Assembly (NCBI GenBank): GCA_965261645.1
Contig: CBDHDJ010000004.1
Span: 1,736,001-1,800,000, forward strand
Source: CBDHDJ01 sp965261645
GTDB taxonomy: Bacteria > Pseudomonadota > Alphaproteobacteria > SHVV01
Reading direction: 5' to 3'
DNA length: 64,000 nucleotides
Shown here one piece after another: positions 45,201 to 53,987 of this stretch. Both the position numbers and the translations under genes were made by a program. Every line of letters starts with the position of its first letter. Position 1 is the stretch's first letter. The notes below the pieces were generated by a model. The model had not been told where the DNA came from, did no database searches, and saw nothing but the letters and a program-made list of their open reading frames with translations.

Positions 45201-45333
45201 CCTCTCGAAACCAGCGCGATTCGATCCGGAGCCATGGGGGTGACGGCACTCCCCGCAGGCCCTGATCCACCTTTCCGGCACGCCATCGCCAATCCGATCT
45301 CACGCAGGTTCGCACCGCTGGTGCGCGAACCGG

Positions 45334-45711
45334 TCACGGCGCCTCCGGCCCGGGCATAGCTGCCGTCCCTTCTTGGCTAGGCGGGTCCAACTCTATTCTT
45401 GAAGACGAGGCGAATGCTTCTTTTGCCTTTTCATTCTTGTATACGATGAAGCCCGATGCGCCCTTGCCTTTGGCGCGGCGCAGTGTGTAACCATGATTGC
45501 CGAGATTGAACCTCGGGTCATTCTCAAAGCCTGCGAGAGTCTCGACGATCTTCATCGCCACAGGATCGGGTTTTTCTTTGGCTTGTGAGGTTGCCTCGCG
45601 CTCCAGCCACTTTGCGAAGACTTCTTCGGCGAGCTCGTCACCGACAGATTTCCGAAGCGTGTTCAATTTTCTCACCAAACCTTTGGTGAGCCCGGTTTCA
45701 TCGATAGCCAT
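45334..45711 (-). CDS. Hypothetical protein (125 aa)
   Basis: The 125-residue protein has a charged helical first half (RKLNTLRKSVGDELAEEVFA) and a short basic middle part (GYTLRRAKGKGASGFIVYK), then a disordered Pro/Glu tail. No domain is recognised. It starts at the ATG at 45711 after AGGTATAGGAAATGGC, a poor ribosome-binding site. It lies between the DUF2461 gene and the frameshifted helical protein on the same strand. Confidence 0.55.
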   Translation of the reverse strand: MAIDETGLTKGLVRKLNTLRKSVGDELAEEVFAKWLEREATSQAKEKPDPVAMKIVETLAGFENDPRFNLGNHGYTLRRAKGKGASGFIVYKNEKAKEAFASSSRIELDPPSQEGTAAMPGPEAP

Positions 45712-45784
45712 TTCCTATACCTCTCGTTTCCAGACGCCCGCGGCACCATATATTGCCGTAAACGTCTACCCACTGCCGCGCCAG

Positions 45785-47063
45785 TCAATCGGCGGAGTTA
45801 ATTCCATCGTGATGGAACAGTGCCGCCCGCACCGTATCCTGGAACAATTCTCGCCCAGGACTGCAGGGCTCTTGCCCCAGTCTGGCCAGCTCCCGGCGCG
45901 CCCATCCTGTCGCGCCAATCCGCTGCGCAGCCGTAAACAGGTATGCAACAGCCCCTTCAGCATCCGACAGGGGGATTGTAACCACCGCCTCCCAGCAGTT
46001 GCCCGATCGCCATCAATGCGACCGAGGCAGCGAACCGAGGCTCAGCTTCGCCGAAATATCGATCTGCGCGAACCAACGTCGAGGGGTCCCCTCCGTGGGT
46101 TCCAGCACATTCGAGGGCGATATCGAGAAACCCCTCATCCTTTGCTGCTGCGAACCATTTGCCCTTGTCACCGCGGATCTCAATCAGATCGAGAAGTATT
46201 TGACGGCGGTCGAGATCGGGATATTGGCGTACTAGCGCACGGTAGATGGCGAGATTGGTCGTCCCGCGCGTAGCCCGCAATCCATACTTTCGATAGGCCT
46301 CATCGGTGCGGCCATGCTGGATCAGAAGATCTTCACAAAAAAGGTCTATGGAATTGTCCTCGAAACGGGAATTCGAGGTGTCGCGCACGCCTTCAGCAAA
46401 TGCGATAGCGCCTTCCCACAGACCTTGGCGGACCAACGCCTCTGCTCCGAACCGGTGCCAGGACCAGAACTTTGTCCTTCGTGTCGCGAGCAGCTCCTGA
46501 AGCTCATCGTAGCGGCCCGCTTCAAGCAGGCATGACAAGCAAATCGAGGTCCCTGTCACATGCTGAAAGCTTTGATGATCGGACCAGGCGCGGCGCACCA
46601 TCTCGATGAGGCGATCCGCATATTCATTGATCAAATCCGGATAGTGGGCAATCTCGCCCCAGCGCTCTTCGACCGGTCCCAGATATTCGACGCCATCGTT
46701 CTGGACCGCCTCGAACAAACGTTCGAGCCACTTGCTTCTGGTCGCATGATCGGTCGGCGCGTCGGCCAGGATCGGAATTAGCTCGCTCAAGGTCCGGGCA
46801 ACCGCCGTTCCCAAGGCTCCAGACGAGGTGTCGATATCCTGGAAGGCAGGCCAGATACGCTCCATCAGCGACACCGTGCCTTCTCCCGCGGTGACCGGAT
46901 CGGATTTCGCGGTCGACCTGATCTCGGAGGCTGCTTCCTTGAGTCGGCTGATCGCAAGTTTTGACCCGCGCCAGCCAAAGGCCCTGGCTCGAAGCTTATT
47001 CTTGAACAACCACTTTCGACTCGCCGCAATCACCTCCGTCCTTGTAGACCATAAGAACGTCAA
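45785..47063 (-). pseudogene. Large helical-repeat hypothetical protein, frameshifted near the C-terminus
   Basis: The main frame (start TTG at 47063) encodes 368 residues, including SRKWLFKNKLRARAFGW and many alpha-helical repeats such as CLLEAGRYDELQELLATRR. It belongs to an uncharacterised family I recognise by FKNKLRARAFGW. After GGGGYN it runs out of frame at five Cs (complement of 45970-45974); skipping one base continues as LSDAEGAVAYLFTAAQRIG to a stop at 45785. The length of 1279 is one over a multiple of three. The start region is unclear. Confidence 0.7.
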
Positions 47064-47176
47064 ACAAAGGCATGAAAATCTCGCTTCCTACCACCGTCTG
47101 GCGCTTTGCGTACAAAAGTGCCATCCAACCCATCAGGCCTAGACTTCAGGAGTACCGGTTCACATCATGTTGGATC

Positions 47177-48568
47177 GAGCTATGGCCGAGAGTGGGTGAC
47201 GGGCTGAGAGAAGGAGGTGGCGTATCGTGGGGGGTGACGAAGCCTCCCGGTCTCCAAGCAAGGAGTGATACGCCATGACGGAAGATAGTGTTGTCGCGCT
47301 GCACCATCCAGGGGTGACGGCCGATCCGCTGACCGAAGTACTCCGCGCCGGAGCTCGCGAGCTCCTGGCACGAGCCATTGAAGCGGAGGTTGCCGCCGTG
47401 CTGGCGGCGCATGAACATCTGAAGACCGAAGACGGCCGCCGGCGCCTGGTGCGTCATGGCCACGGGCCGGAACGGGCGATCCTGACTGGCATTGGTCCTG
47501 TGTCTGTGCGGCGCCCGAAGGTCCGGGACCGTGGCAGCGTCGGAGGAGAGCGCATCCGTTTCACGTCGGCCATTCTGCCCCGTTTCGCGCGGCGGACGCG
47601 GTCGCTGGATGCGGTTTTGCCGACGCTCTACCTTCGTGGCGTGTCCAGCGGGGACTTCCAGGAGGCGCTGGAGGCGTTGCTCGGCAAGGACGCCTCTGGC
47701 TTGTCGGCGCAGGTGATCGGCCGCCTGAAGGCGGAGTGGGAGGCCGAGCACGAGCGCTGGCGCCGGCGCGACCTGTCGGCCCGACGCTACGTCTACATGT
47801 GGGCCGATGGCATCTATCTCCAGGGTCGGCTGGAGGACGAGAAGCAATGCATTCTGGTCCTCATCGGCGCCACGCCGGAGGGACGCAAGGAACTCGTGGG
47901 CTTCCAGGCGGGGGTGCGAGAGAGCGCCCAGAGCTGGCGTGAGTTGCTGGCATGCCTGCGCGGGCGCGGGCTCACGATTGGTCCCGAGCTCGCCATCGGC
48001 GATGGCGCTCTGGGCTTCTGGAAGGCGCTGGAGGAGATCTTTCCCGACACCCGCCGCCAGCGCTGCTGGGTCCACAAGACAGCCAATGTCTTGAACAAGC
48101 TGCCGAAGTCGCGACAAACGGCCGCCAAAGCTGCCCTGCATGATATCTGGATGGCGGATGGCCGCGCCGAGGCCGAGAGGGCGATGAATACTTTCGCCGC
48201 CAAGTACGACGCCAAATACCCCCAAGCCGTCGCCTGCTTGACAAAGGACCGCGACGCCTTGCTGGCCTTCTACGACTTCCCGGCCGAGCACTGGCGGCAT
48301 ATCAGGACGACCAATCCAATCGAAAGCGTCTTCGCTACCGTCCGCCACCGCACCGTGCGCACCAAGGGCTGCTTGTCTCACGGGACAACTCTGGCCATGG
48401 TCTTCAAGCTGATCACCACCGCCAGCAAGACCTGGCGGCGGCTCATGGGAAACAATCAGTTGCCCAAGGTCATCGAAGGTGTGAGATTCAAAGACGGTAT
48501 GCAGATCGACGAAACCAAAACTCGCGCCGCCGCCTGATCACGCCGTCACCCAAAAGCGGGCATAACTC
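47177..48568 (+). mobile_element. IS256-family insertion sequence, element 1
   Basis: Imperfect inverted repeats begin GAGCTATGGCCG (47177) and GAGTTATGCCCG (complement, ending 48568) and both continue to GGGTGACGG. A 9-base direct repeat TGTTGGATC flanks the element (47168-47176 and 48569-48577), as expected of IS256. The length is 1392 bases. Confidence 0.92.
47275..48537 (+). CDS. IS256-family (mutator-type) transposase 1
   Basis: The 420-residue protein starts 9 bases after AAGGAG. The mutator-type DDE core is visible: Asp in YMWADGIYLQ, Asp in AIGDGALGFWKAL and Glu in HIRTTNPIESVFATVRHRT. Cys-Trp in RRQRCWVHKTANVLNKLP is the family C/DxxH region. It differs clearly from the second IS256 transposase (57140-58336), so the two elements are unrelated insertions. 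Confidence 0.94.
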   Translation: MTEDSVVALHHPGVTADPLTEVLRAGARELLARAIEAEVAAVLAAHEHLKTEDGRRRLVRHGHGPERAILTGIGPVSVRRPKVRDRGSVGGERIRFTSAILPRFARRTRSLDAVLPTLYLRGVSSGDFQEALEALLGKDASGLSAQVIGRLKAEWEAEHERWRRRDLSARRYVYMWADGIYLQGRLEDEKQCILVLIGATPEGRKELVGFQAGVRESAQSWRELLACLRGRGLTIGPELAIGDGALGFWKALEEIFPDTRRQRCWVHKTANVLNKLPKSRQTAAKAALHDIWMADGRAEAERAMNTFAAKYDAKYPQAVACLTKDRDALLAFYDFPAEHWRHIRTTNPIESVFATVRHRTVRTKGCLSHGTTLAMVFKLITTASKTWRRLMGNNQLPKVIEGVRFKDGMQIDETKTRAAA

Positions 48569-48755
48569 TGTTGGATCCTGGTACTAGAGCAACAGATGTC
48601 CAAATTGTCTTATATCGTTGAGCTGGCGCGTGGGGTCCGTTCAAAGTCAATATCCCGTGCAGCGAATGTTCGCTGACCCTCGACGTCATCGCCGACACGT
48701 TCGAGATCGAGCCTGCAGGCGTCCAGGCCAGGTCACCTCACACCCACTATGTCTA

Positions 48756-48860
48756 TCAATCAGCATTCCGAAGGTCGCAATGAATGATCCGGTGACAGTT
48801 TGCGCACAGGCACATTAGCTCCTCTAGTTGCGTATTGTGTCCGGGCTGCATGTCAGCTAG
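48756..48860 (-). pseudogene. HNH endonuclease, 3' fragment cut by an IS5 insertion
   Basis: The minus strand reads LADMQPGHNTQLEELMCLC then ANCHRIIHCD and a stop at 48756. This is the C-terminal half of an HNH nuclease of the McrA type (zinc-like CxxCH pair and final His). The 5' end of the fragment abuts the IS5-family element at 48861. Its continuation, EMHHKLP, is found at 51293-51326 beyond two nested elements. Confidence 0.8.
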
Positions 48861-50233
48861 CAGGCTGCTGAACAAGTCATCATTGCCGGGCCTTGAACTC
48901 GGATTCATCGCCGAAATGAAATGAGATTTCGTGTCTTAGGGTGAAACCGTCTTCAATCTCGACCGATCCGATGCCCTGGGCTTCATCCAGTTCGATGATC
49001 TGCCACTTTGCGGTCAGCGGCGTGCCGGCATCGCCCGTCATGTTGGCGCCTCCGCCAGCAGTCTGGGTAGTCGGACGAGGTTGTAGGCGGCCAAGGCCAG
49101 GGTGAACGAAGCGTCGACCCGGTGGCGGCCCCGGAATTTGGTCTTGCTCAATCCCGCGCTCGTCTTGACCCAGCCGAAGACCTCCTCGATGCGCTTACGG
49201 CAACGTTGGCTGACGCCGTAACCGGGATGGCGCGTCGTGCGCCCGTCTATCTTGGTCTTGCGCCGCTTGCCGGTCTTGGTGACGTGGTCCTGGACGGCGA
49301 TATGGGGGGTCACCTTGCGGTGCCGCAGTTCCTCGACAAAATCCGCGACGTCAAAACCCTTGTCCCCGCCCACCGTGATCCGACGCGGGCCGCCTCTACT
49401 CTCCACCGGGCGATGCCTGTCGATCAGATCAAGGGCGGCTTCGCGTTCCGCCGTGCCCGACGCAATGGTCACGCCGCCGCCGACTGCCAGACCATGGCGG
49501 TTCTCCGTCAGCGCATGGCCCATGTAACACAGCTTGCTTTCCCGGCCATTACCCTTGCGATAAAGCCGGGCGTCCGGATCAGTGGTGCTTGCATGGGTCG
49601 CGTTCGAGCGTTTCTCGCCATGAAAATCCCGCTCGGCGTTGCGCCCCGATCCCCCGTCGCCATCGTCCTCACCTTTGGGACGAAAGCTCTTCATCGACGC
49701 CCAGGCCTCGATCAATGTTCCGTCTACCGAAAAATGATCCCGGCTCAATAGTCCCCGTACCTTGTGGTGCTGGATAACCCCCGCAAGCAGCTGCGCCGAA
49801 ACCTCCGCCTCCAGAAGACGGTCCCGGTTGTGGCAGAACGCGCTGGCGTCCCACACGCCATCGTCCAGCCCAAGCCCCACAAACCAGCGAAACAGCATGT
49901 TGAAGTTTAGCTGCTCCATCAGCTGACGCTCCGAGCGGATCGAATAAAACACCTGCAACAGTAACGCTCGAAGAAGCTTCTCCGGCGGGATCGATGGGCG
50001 ACCCATGTGGGAATAAAGCGTCTCGAACTCCGAAGATAGAGACCCCAATACGTCGTTCACGATCTCACGGATCAGACGCAGCGGATGATCATCCGGAACA
50101 CGCTCTTCCAAGTCTACGTAGCTGAATAAATTGCCACTGCTTTTATCTCGACCCCGCATGCCATCCTCCATCACCCGAAGGAATCACAGAATCATGTCAC
50201 AACTGCAAATGCGAGGACTTTTTCAGCAGCCTG
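48861..50233 (-). mobile_element. IS5-family insertion sequence, copy 2 (CTAG target)
   Basis: CAGGCTGCTGAACAAGTC (48861-48878, one mismatch to copy 1) and GACTTTTTCAGCAGCCTG (50216-50233) bound 1373 bases. CTAG flanks both sides (48857-48860 and 50234-50237). As in copy 1 the right CTAG includes the end of an IS630 element. Confidence 0.93.
49038..50159 (-). CDS. IS5-family transposase, copy 2
   Basis: The 373-residue protein is the same as the copy at 31134-32255 in all but one or two positions (K/Q at GRDKSSGNLF). It has the same DUF772 and DDE parts and the same start and ribosome-binding site. The near identity shows very recent movement. Confidence 0.93.
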   Translation of the reverse strand: MRGRDKSSGNLFSYVDLEERVPDDHPLRLIREIVNDVLGSLSSEFETLYSHMGRPSIPPEKLLRALLLQVFYSIRSERQLMEQLNFNMLFRWFVGLGLDDGVWDASAFCHNRDRLLEAEVSAQLLAGVIQHHKVRGLLSRDHFSVDGTLIEAWASMKSFRPKGEDDGDGGSGRNAERDFHGEKRSNATHASTTDPDARLYRKGNGRESKLCYMGHALTENRHGLAVGGGVTIASGTAEREAALDLIDRHRPVESRGGPRRITVGGDKGFDVADFVEELRHRKVTPHIAVQDHVTKTGKRRKTKIDGRTTRHPGYGVSQRCRKRIEEVFGWVKTSAGLSKTKFRGRHRVDASFTLALAAYNLVRLPRLLAEAPT

Positions 50234-50236
50234 CTA

Positions 50237-51290
50237 GAGCATTTTCTGAGCTGACGGATTCTTTTTGGGATTCCCATGGGATCGAATTTCTGATTCAAGA
50301 TGTGGGCTGGTGGAGGAGGCCAGCCTGCATGACGAAACCTCTTTCCAATGATCTTCGAGAACGGCTTGTATCGGCGGTTGACAGCGGCCTGTCGCGGCGC
50401 TCGGCGGCGCGCCGCTTCGGGGTTGCGGCCTCGACGGCGATCAAATGGGTGAATCGGTGGCGGCGGACGGGCGATGTCGGGCCTAGGCCGCAAGGCGGTG
50501 ACCACCGCTCGCACCGGATCGAGGCCCATGCCGAGGAAATCCTGGCGCTGGTTGACGAGACGCCGGACATCACCTTGGGCGAGATCGCGGCACACCTGGA
50601 CGCGGGGCATGGCTTGACGGTGGCCCAAAGCACGGTCTGGCGGCTGCTCGACCGGCACGGCATGACGTTCAAAAAAAACCGCGCACGCCTGCGAGCAACA
50701 GCGAGCTGACGTCCTGCGCCGCCGGCAGGCCTGGTTCGACGCCCAACCCGATCTGAAGCCCGAGCGGCTGGTGTTCATTGACGAGACCGGCGCTTCGACC
50801 AAGATGGCCCGGCGTTACGGCCGGGCGCCACGGGGCGAGCGTTGCCAAGCACCGGTGCCTCATGGACACTGGAAGACGACGACCTTCGTTGGCGCGCTCC
50901 GCCTTGAAGGCATGACCGCGCCCATGGTGCTCGACGGTGCCATGCATGGTGCCGCCTTCCTCGCTTATGTGGAGCAGGTCTTGGTCCCGACGCTCAAACC
51001 CGGCGATATCGTGGTGATGGATAACTTACCCGCCCACAAACCCATCGCCGTGCGCACGGCCATCGAAGTCGCCGCGGCAGAGTTGCGCTTCCTGCCGCCC
51101 TACAGCCCTGACTTTAACCCCATTGAAATGGCCTTCTCCAAGCTCAAGGCTTTCCTCAAAAAGACCGCCGCCCGAACCGTCGATGACCTCTGGGACGCCA
51201 TCGCCCAAGGCATCGACACCTTCACACCAACGGAATGCGAAAACTACTTCGCTGCTGCCGGCTATGACCGCAAATGATAGGAAAACGCTC
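50237..51290 (+). mobile_element. IS630-family insertion sequence, copy 2 (inverted)
   Basis: Ends GAGCATTTTC (50237) and GAAAACGCTC (to 51290) and the flanking TA pairs (50235-50236, 51291-51292) define a 1054-base element. It is the inverted twin of 32333-33386. The only coding difference seen near the end is one residue (YDRK against YDRKL). Confidence 0.9.
50329..51277 (+). CDS. IS630-family transposase in two frames, copy 2
   Basis: Frame A (50329-50709) holds the helix-turn-helix domain ending [15 protein letters not shown]. Frame B resumes as [16 protein letters not shown] and contains the DDE motifs [21 protein letters not shown] and [11 protein letters not shown], ending at 51277. 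The join is at eight As (50671-50678): skipping one A gives FKKTAHA, the usual IS630 sequence. The same break is in copy 1, so it predates their spread or is used. Confidence 0.85.
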
Positions 51291-51292
51291 TA

Positions 51293-51326
51293 GCGGAAGT
51301 TTATGATGCATCTCAATGCACGCGTC
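51293..51326 (-). pseudogene. HNH endonuclease, 5' fragment beyond the nested insertions
   Basis: Reading the minus strand gives CIEMHHKLP, which joins in frame to LADMQPGHNTQ at 48756-48860 once the IS5 and IS630 elements and one copy of each target duplication are removed. The joined piece reads CIEMHHKLPLADMQPGHNTQ, the HH core of HNH nucleases. Further upstream the frame hits stops, so the N-terminal part is already decayed. Confidence 0.78.
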
Positions 51327-51417
51327 ACCAACATAGAATGTTGTGATTGGCCGGTGTGGGCGATCGCCCGGGCCCCGAGGAAGAATTTGAGGCGGGGGAA
51401 ATCAGTAAGAGGACCGC

Positions 51418-52101
51418 ATGCAGCAGCTAGCGCGATTGCCTTTCCTGCTGTCCGACTTGCGGACAGCGGTCTGCGATTCCCCCAAATTGGTCGCGGCGGT
51501 GTTGTTGGCCGCATTGATACCGCTCGCCGGCTGTGGCACCGCATCGCCGCCGACACGACAGGCGGATATATGCGAGGTGTTCCGGCAGTACCCCGACTGG
51601 TATGACTATGCCCGGAAGTCCGCAAGCCGCTGGGGAACACCGATCCACGTGCAGATGTCGTTCGTGCGCCACGAATCGAGTTATCGGGGCGATGCCCGTC
51701 CGCCGCGCCAATGGCTCTGGTTCATACCGCTCGGCCGTCCGTCTTCTGCCAAGGGTTATGCGCAGGCACAGGATCCGGTCTGGAACGAATACCAAGCGGA
51801 GCGGGGACGTCTGTTCCGCAGCCGCGGCGACATGGAAGATGCCCTGGACTTCATCGGCTGGTACAACCAGCGAACCAGGCGTCAGCTCGGCATACCCCTC
51901 ACCGACGCGCAGCACCTCTACCTCGCCTACCACGAAGGGCAAGGCGGTTATCGGCGGGGCACCTGGAGGGACAAACCGAAGGTGCAGAGTGCCGCCCGGC
52001 GGGTCGCTGCGACGGCGGATCGTTACAGAGCGCAGCTTGCGCGCTGTGAATCCCGCTTTCGGTGCGACTCCTGGTATCAAGTCTGGCCGTTTTGCCGCTA
52101 A
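51418..52101 (+). CDS. Lipoprotein with lytic-transglycosylase-like (SLT) domain
   Basis: The 227-residue protein has an N-terminal membrane segment (KLVAAVLLAALIPLAGC) with a lipobox ending at Cys39, so it is probably an outer-membrane lipoprotein. Glu86 in SFVRHESSYRG takes the place of the catalytic Glu of SLT-type transglycosylases, and LYLAYHEGQGGYRRG is a typical later SLT motif. The start follows AGAGGA. It faces the HNH remnant. Confidence 0.8.
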   Translation: MQQLARLPFLLSDLRTAVCDSPKLVAAVLLAALIPLAGCGTASPPTRQADICEVFRQYPDWYDYARKSASRWGTPIHVQMSFVRHESSYRGDARPPRQWLWFIPLGRPSSAKGYAQAQDPVWNEYQAERGRLFRSRGDMEDALDFIGWYNQRTRRQLGIPLTDAQHLYLAYHEGQGGYRRGTWRDKPKVQSAARRVAATADRYRAQLARCESRFRCDSWYQVWPFCR

Positions 52102-52516
52102 TCGCCGATCTGCACCCTCGCGATATGCGGGCGCACCAGCGCGTAAGAATCCGCATGCCAGGTGGAGAGTCTTTGCGTTGAAGGGAGTCGAGACCGTGGC
52201 TATCCGGTTAATGCAGACACACACTATATATAGGATGTTTTTACACGCCAACTTACGCACACAATCTACCCCTAGTGTGTGTATGCGTAAAGCGGATAGG
52301 CGCGGTCGAAACTACACCCAGAACACAGCCAAGGTTTTCGGCGAATCGTACACGGGCGGGGTTCCTGGTCGTGGAACAGCGGCTAACGTGCGGTTACAGC
52401 CGGCTTTCGAAGTCCTTGCATCAGATATCGCCAGTGGATGCGCGAGAAGCGGGCATTTGACGTCATAACACAGGGATTCTGGAAACACAAAACGTGGCTG
52501 TCCCAGACAACCAAGT
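52102..52516. other. Non-coding stretch with an imperfect dyad
   Basis: No gene is supported in these 415 bases. An imperfect inverted repeat (TTACGCACACA ... TGTGTGTATGCGTAA, 52253-52290) stands in an AT-richer section, close to TATATATAGGATG. It may be a control site or the trace of an element end. Confidence 0.35.
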
Positions 52517-52664
52517 TTGGAGGTTATCAGAGAACAGGATCGTTTGATCGCGCATTTTGTTGCCGGCACGACAACACGAACGGCAGCGCGTCTATGTGGT
52601 CTGAACCGCAAGACGGAGACTTTCTATTTCCACCAGCTTCGCGAGATCATCGCCCTTGAGCTGG
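52517..52664 (+). pseudogene. IS1016/IS1595-type transposase fragment
   Basis: The frame from 52517 reads IREQDRLIAHFVAGTTTRTA and AARLCGLNRKTETFYFHQL, then REIIALEL. This matches the N-terminal helix-turn-helix region of IS1016-type transposases. After about 49 residues the similarity stops and unrelated sequence follows, so only the start of an element remains. No terminal repeat was found. Confidence 0.65.
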
Positions 52665-52857
52665 TCGTTCTTGCCGTGCATGAGTTCTGGTCGGGTCGGT
52701 CTTCCGTTCGGCCGGTTTCGACTGCACGGACGGTTTCGTTCGAAGCTCTTGCCCACGAACCGGGATCGCCGGGTCGCGTCTTCGTTCTCGATGAGAATGC
52801 GCTGGCAGATCTGTTGCTCAAGATCGAGGAGGCAAACCGCGGCTCGGCAGGATATCG

Positions 52858-52965
52858 AAGATGGGCCAGCGCGATCTCAATTGCCTCATGATCACGGGCG
52901 CCATGGCTGTCGTCAACTGGGCCGTCCGGCGCGACGAGACGACGGACCCCTGGCTGGACAGGGAG
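52858..52965 (+). pseudogene. IS110-family transposase fragment
   Basis: The frame reads KMGQRDLNCLMITGAMAVVN then WAVRRDETTDPWL, which is the C-terminal region of IS110-type transposases (consensus MGQRDLRRLLIIGAM.V.RWA). Only about 35 residues fit; the flanks do not. The 52665-53095 stretch otherwise has no gene that I can support. Confidence 0.65.
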
Positions 52966-53095
52966 GCCCGTGGTTGCGCGATCCGGAGATCATGGACAAG
53001 GCGACCCATCCGCCGCCACGCTGCAAGGAGGGCGCTTTGGTCGAGGCGATGCAACATCGGTGGTGCTCGCCGATCCCCGATGGCATTCTCGCGCG

Positions 53096-53755
53096 ATGAG
53101 CGAGCCCACTCCGGTGCAAAACGCGGTGCAGGCGCAAAAAGTCGCGGCCATTACCATCGCGGAATATGACCGTATGCCAGCGGCTTACCGTCGCGGCACG
53201 GCCGACCACGACGTCAGCCAGAACATCGCGGCCCTGCTCGAAGCAATCGAAGGCGCGGCGCCCCACATCATTCTTGATCTAGGCTGCGGGCCCGGCCGGG
53301 ATCTCCGCCGGTTCACCGCGCTCGGCCACGAGGCGGTCGGCCTCGACGGATCGGCCGAGCTCGCCGCCATGGCGCGCGCCAAGACGGATTGTGAGGTGCT
53401 GCACCAAGACTTTCTCGCGCTTGACCTGCCATCCGCCCGCTTCGACGGGATCTTCGCAAATGCCTCGCTGTTCCACGTGCCGAGCAGCTAGCTGGCCAGG
53501 GTCCTTGGCGACCTCGCCGCGACCCTCAAGCCCAGCGGTGTCCTGTTCTGCTCGAACCCGCGGGGCGACAACGAGGAAGGCTGGGCCGGTGGGCGCTACG
53601 GCTGCTTCCATGATCTCGAAACGTGGCGCGCCTACGTCACCGCCGCGGGCTTTCTGGAACTACACCACTATTACCGCCCGCCGGGTCGGCCGCGGGCGCA
53701 GCAGCCGTGGCTCGCCACGGTCTGGCGCAAGAGCTCGGTGAATCATGCCCAATAG
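53096..53755 (+). pseudogene. SAM-dependent methyltransferase with an in-frame TAG
   Basis: From the ATG at 53096 the frame encodes a class I methyltransferase: motif I ILDLGCGPGRDL, then VGLDGSAELAAMARAK and FDGIFANASLFHVPSS. TAG at 53489-53491 interrupts it, and the same frame continues LARVLGDLAATLKPSGVLFC to a second TAG at 53753-53755, a complete 219-codon gene. The stop probably arose from a GAG codon (Glu) in VPSSELARVL. No suppressor for TAG is known here. Confidence 0.8.
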
Positions 53756-53987
53756 CGGCCCGTCACGCCGATGACAACCGACGCGATTCCCACCACCCAT
53801 GCTGCCGTCGGGTGTGCCGTCACGCCAAAGTGGACGCTCTGCCTGCGTTCGTGGTGCAAAACGATGAAGACCATGAGAAGCCGGAACGTGGCGGTCGGCA
53901 AGACGAAGAAATCGATCGAAGCAAGAGCCTTCGAATGGTTGTCCGATGTAGGGTTGTCGTCAGGAACGGTCGAAGAAGGGACGGGTG

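Noticed and set aside
47146..48381. 411-residue minus-strand frame opposite the IS256 transposase
   Set aside because: It is a shadow of the mutator transposase and includes its left terminal repeat.
30957..51290. Composite transposon made of the two IS5-IS630 pairs
   Set aside because: Each IS5 and each IS630 has its own flanking duplication, so they inserted separately; the outer flanks do not match each other.
52665..52857. Protein-coding frame between the two transposase fragments
   Set aside because: The frame continues from the IS1016-type fragment without any recognisable domain or ribosome-binding site and is broken in both flanks.
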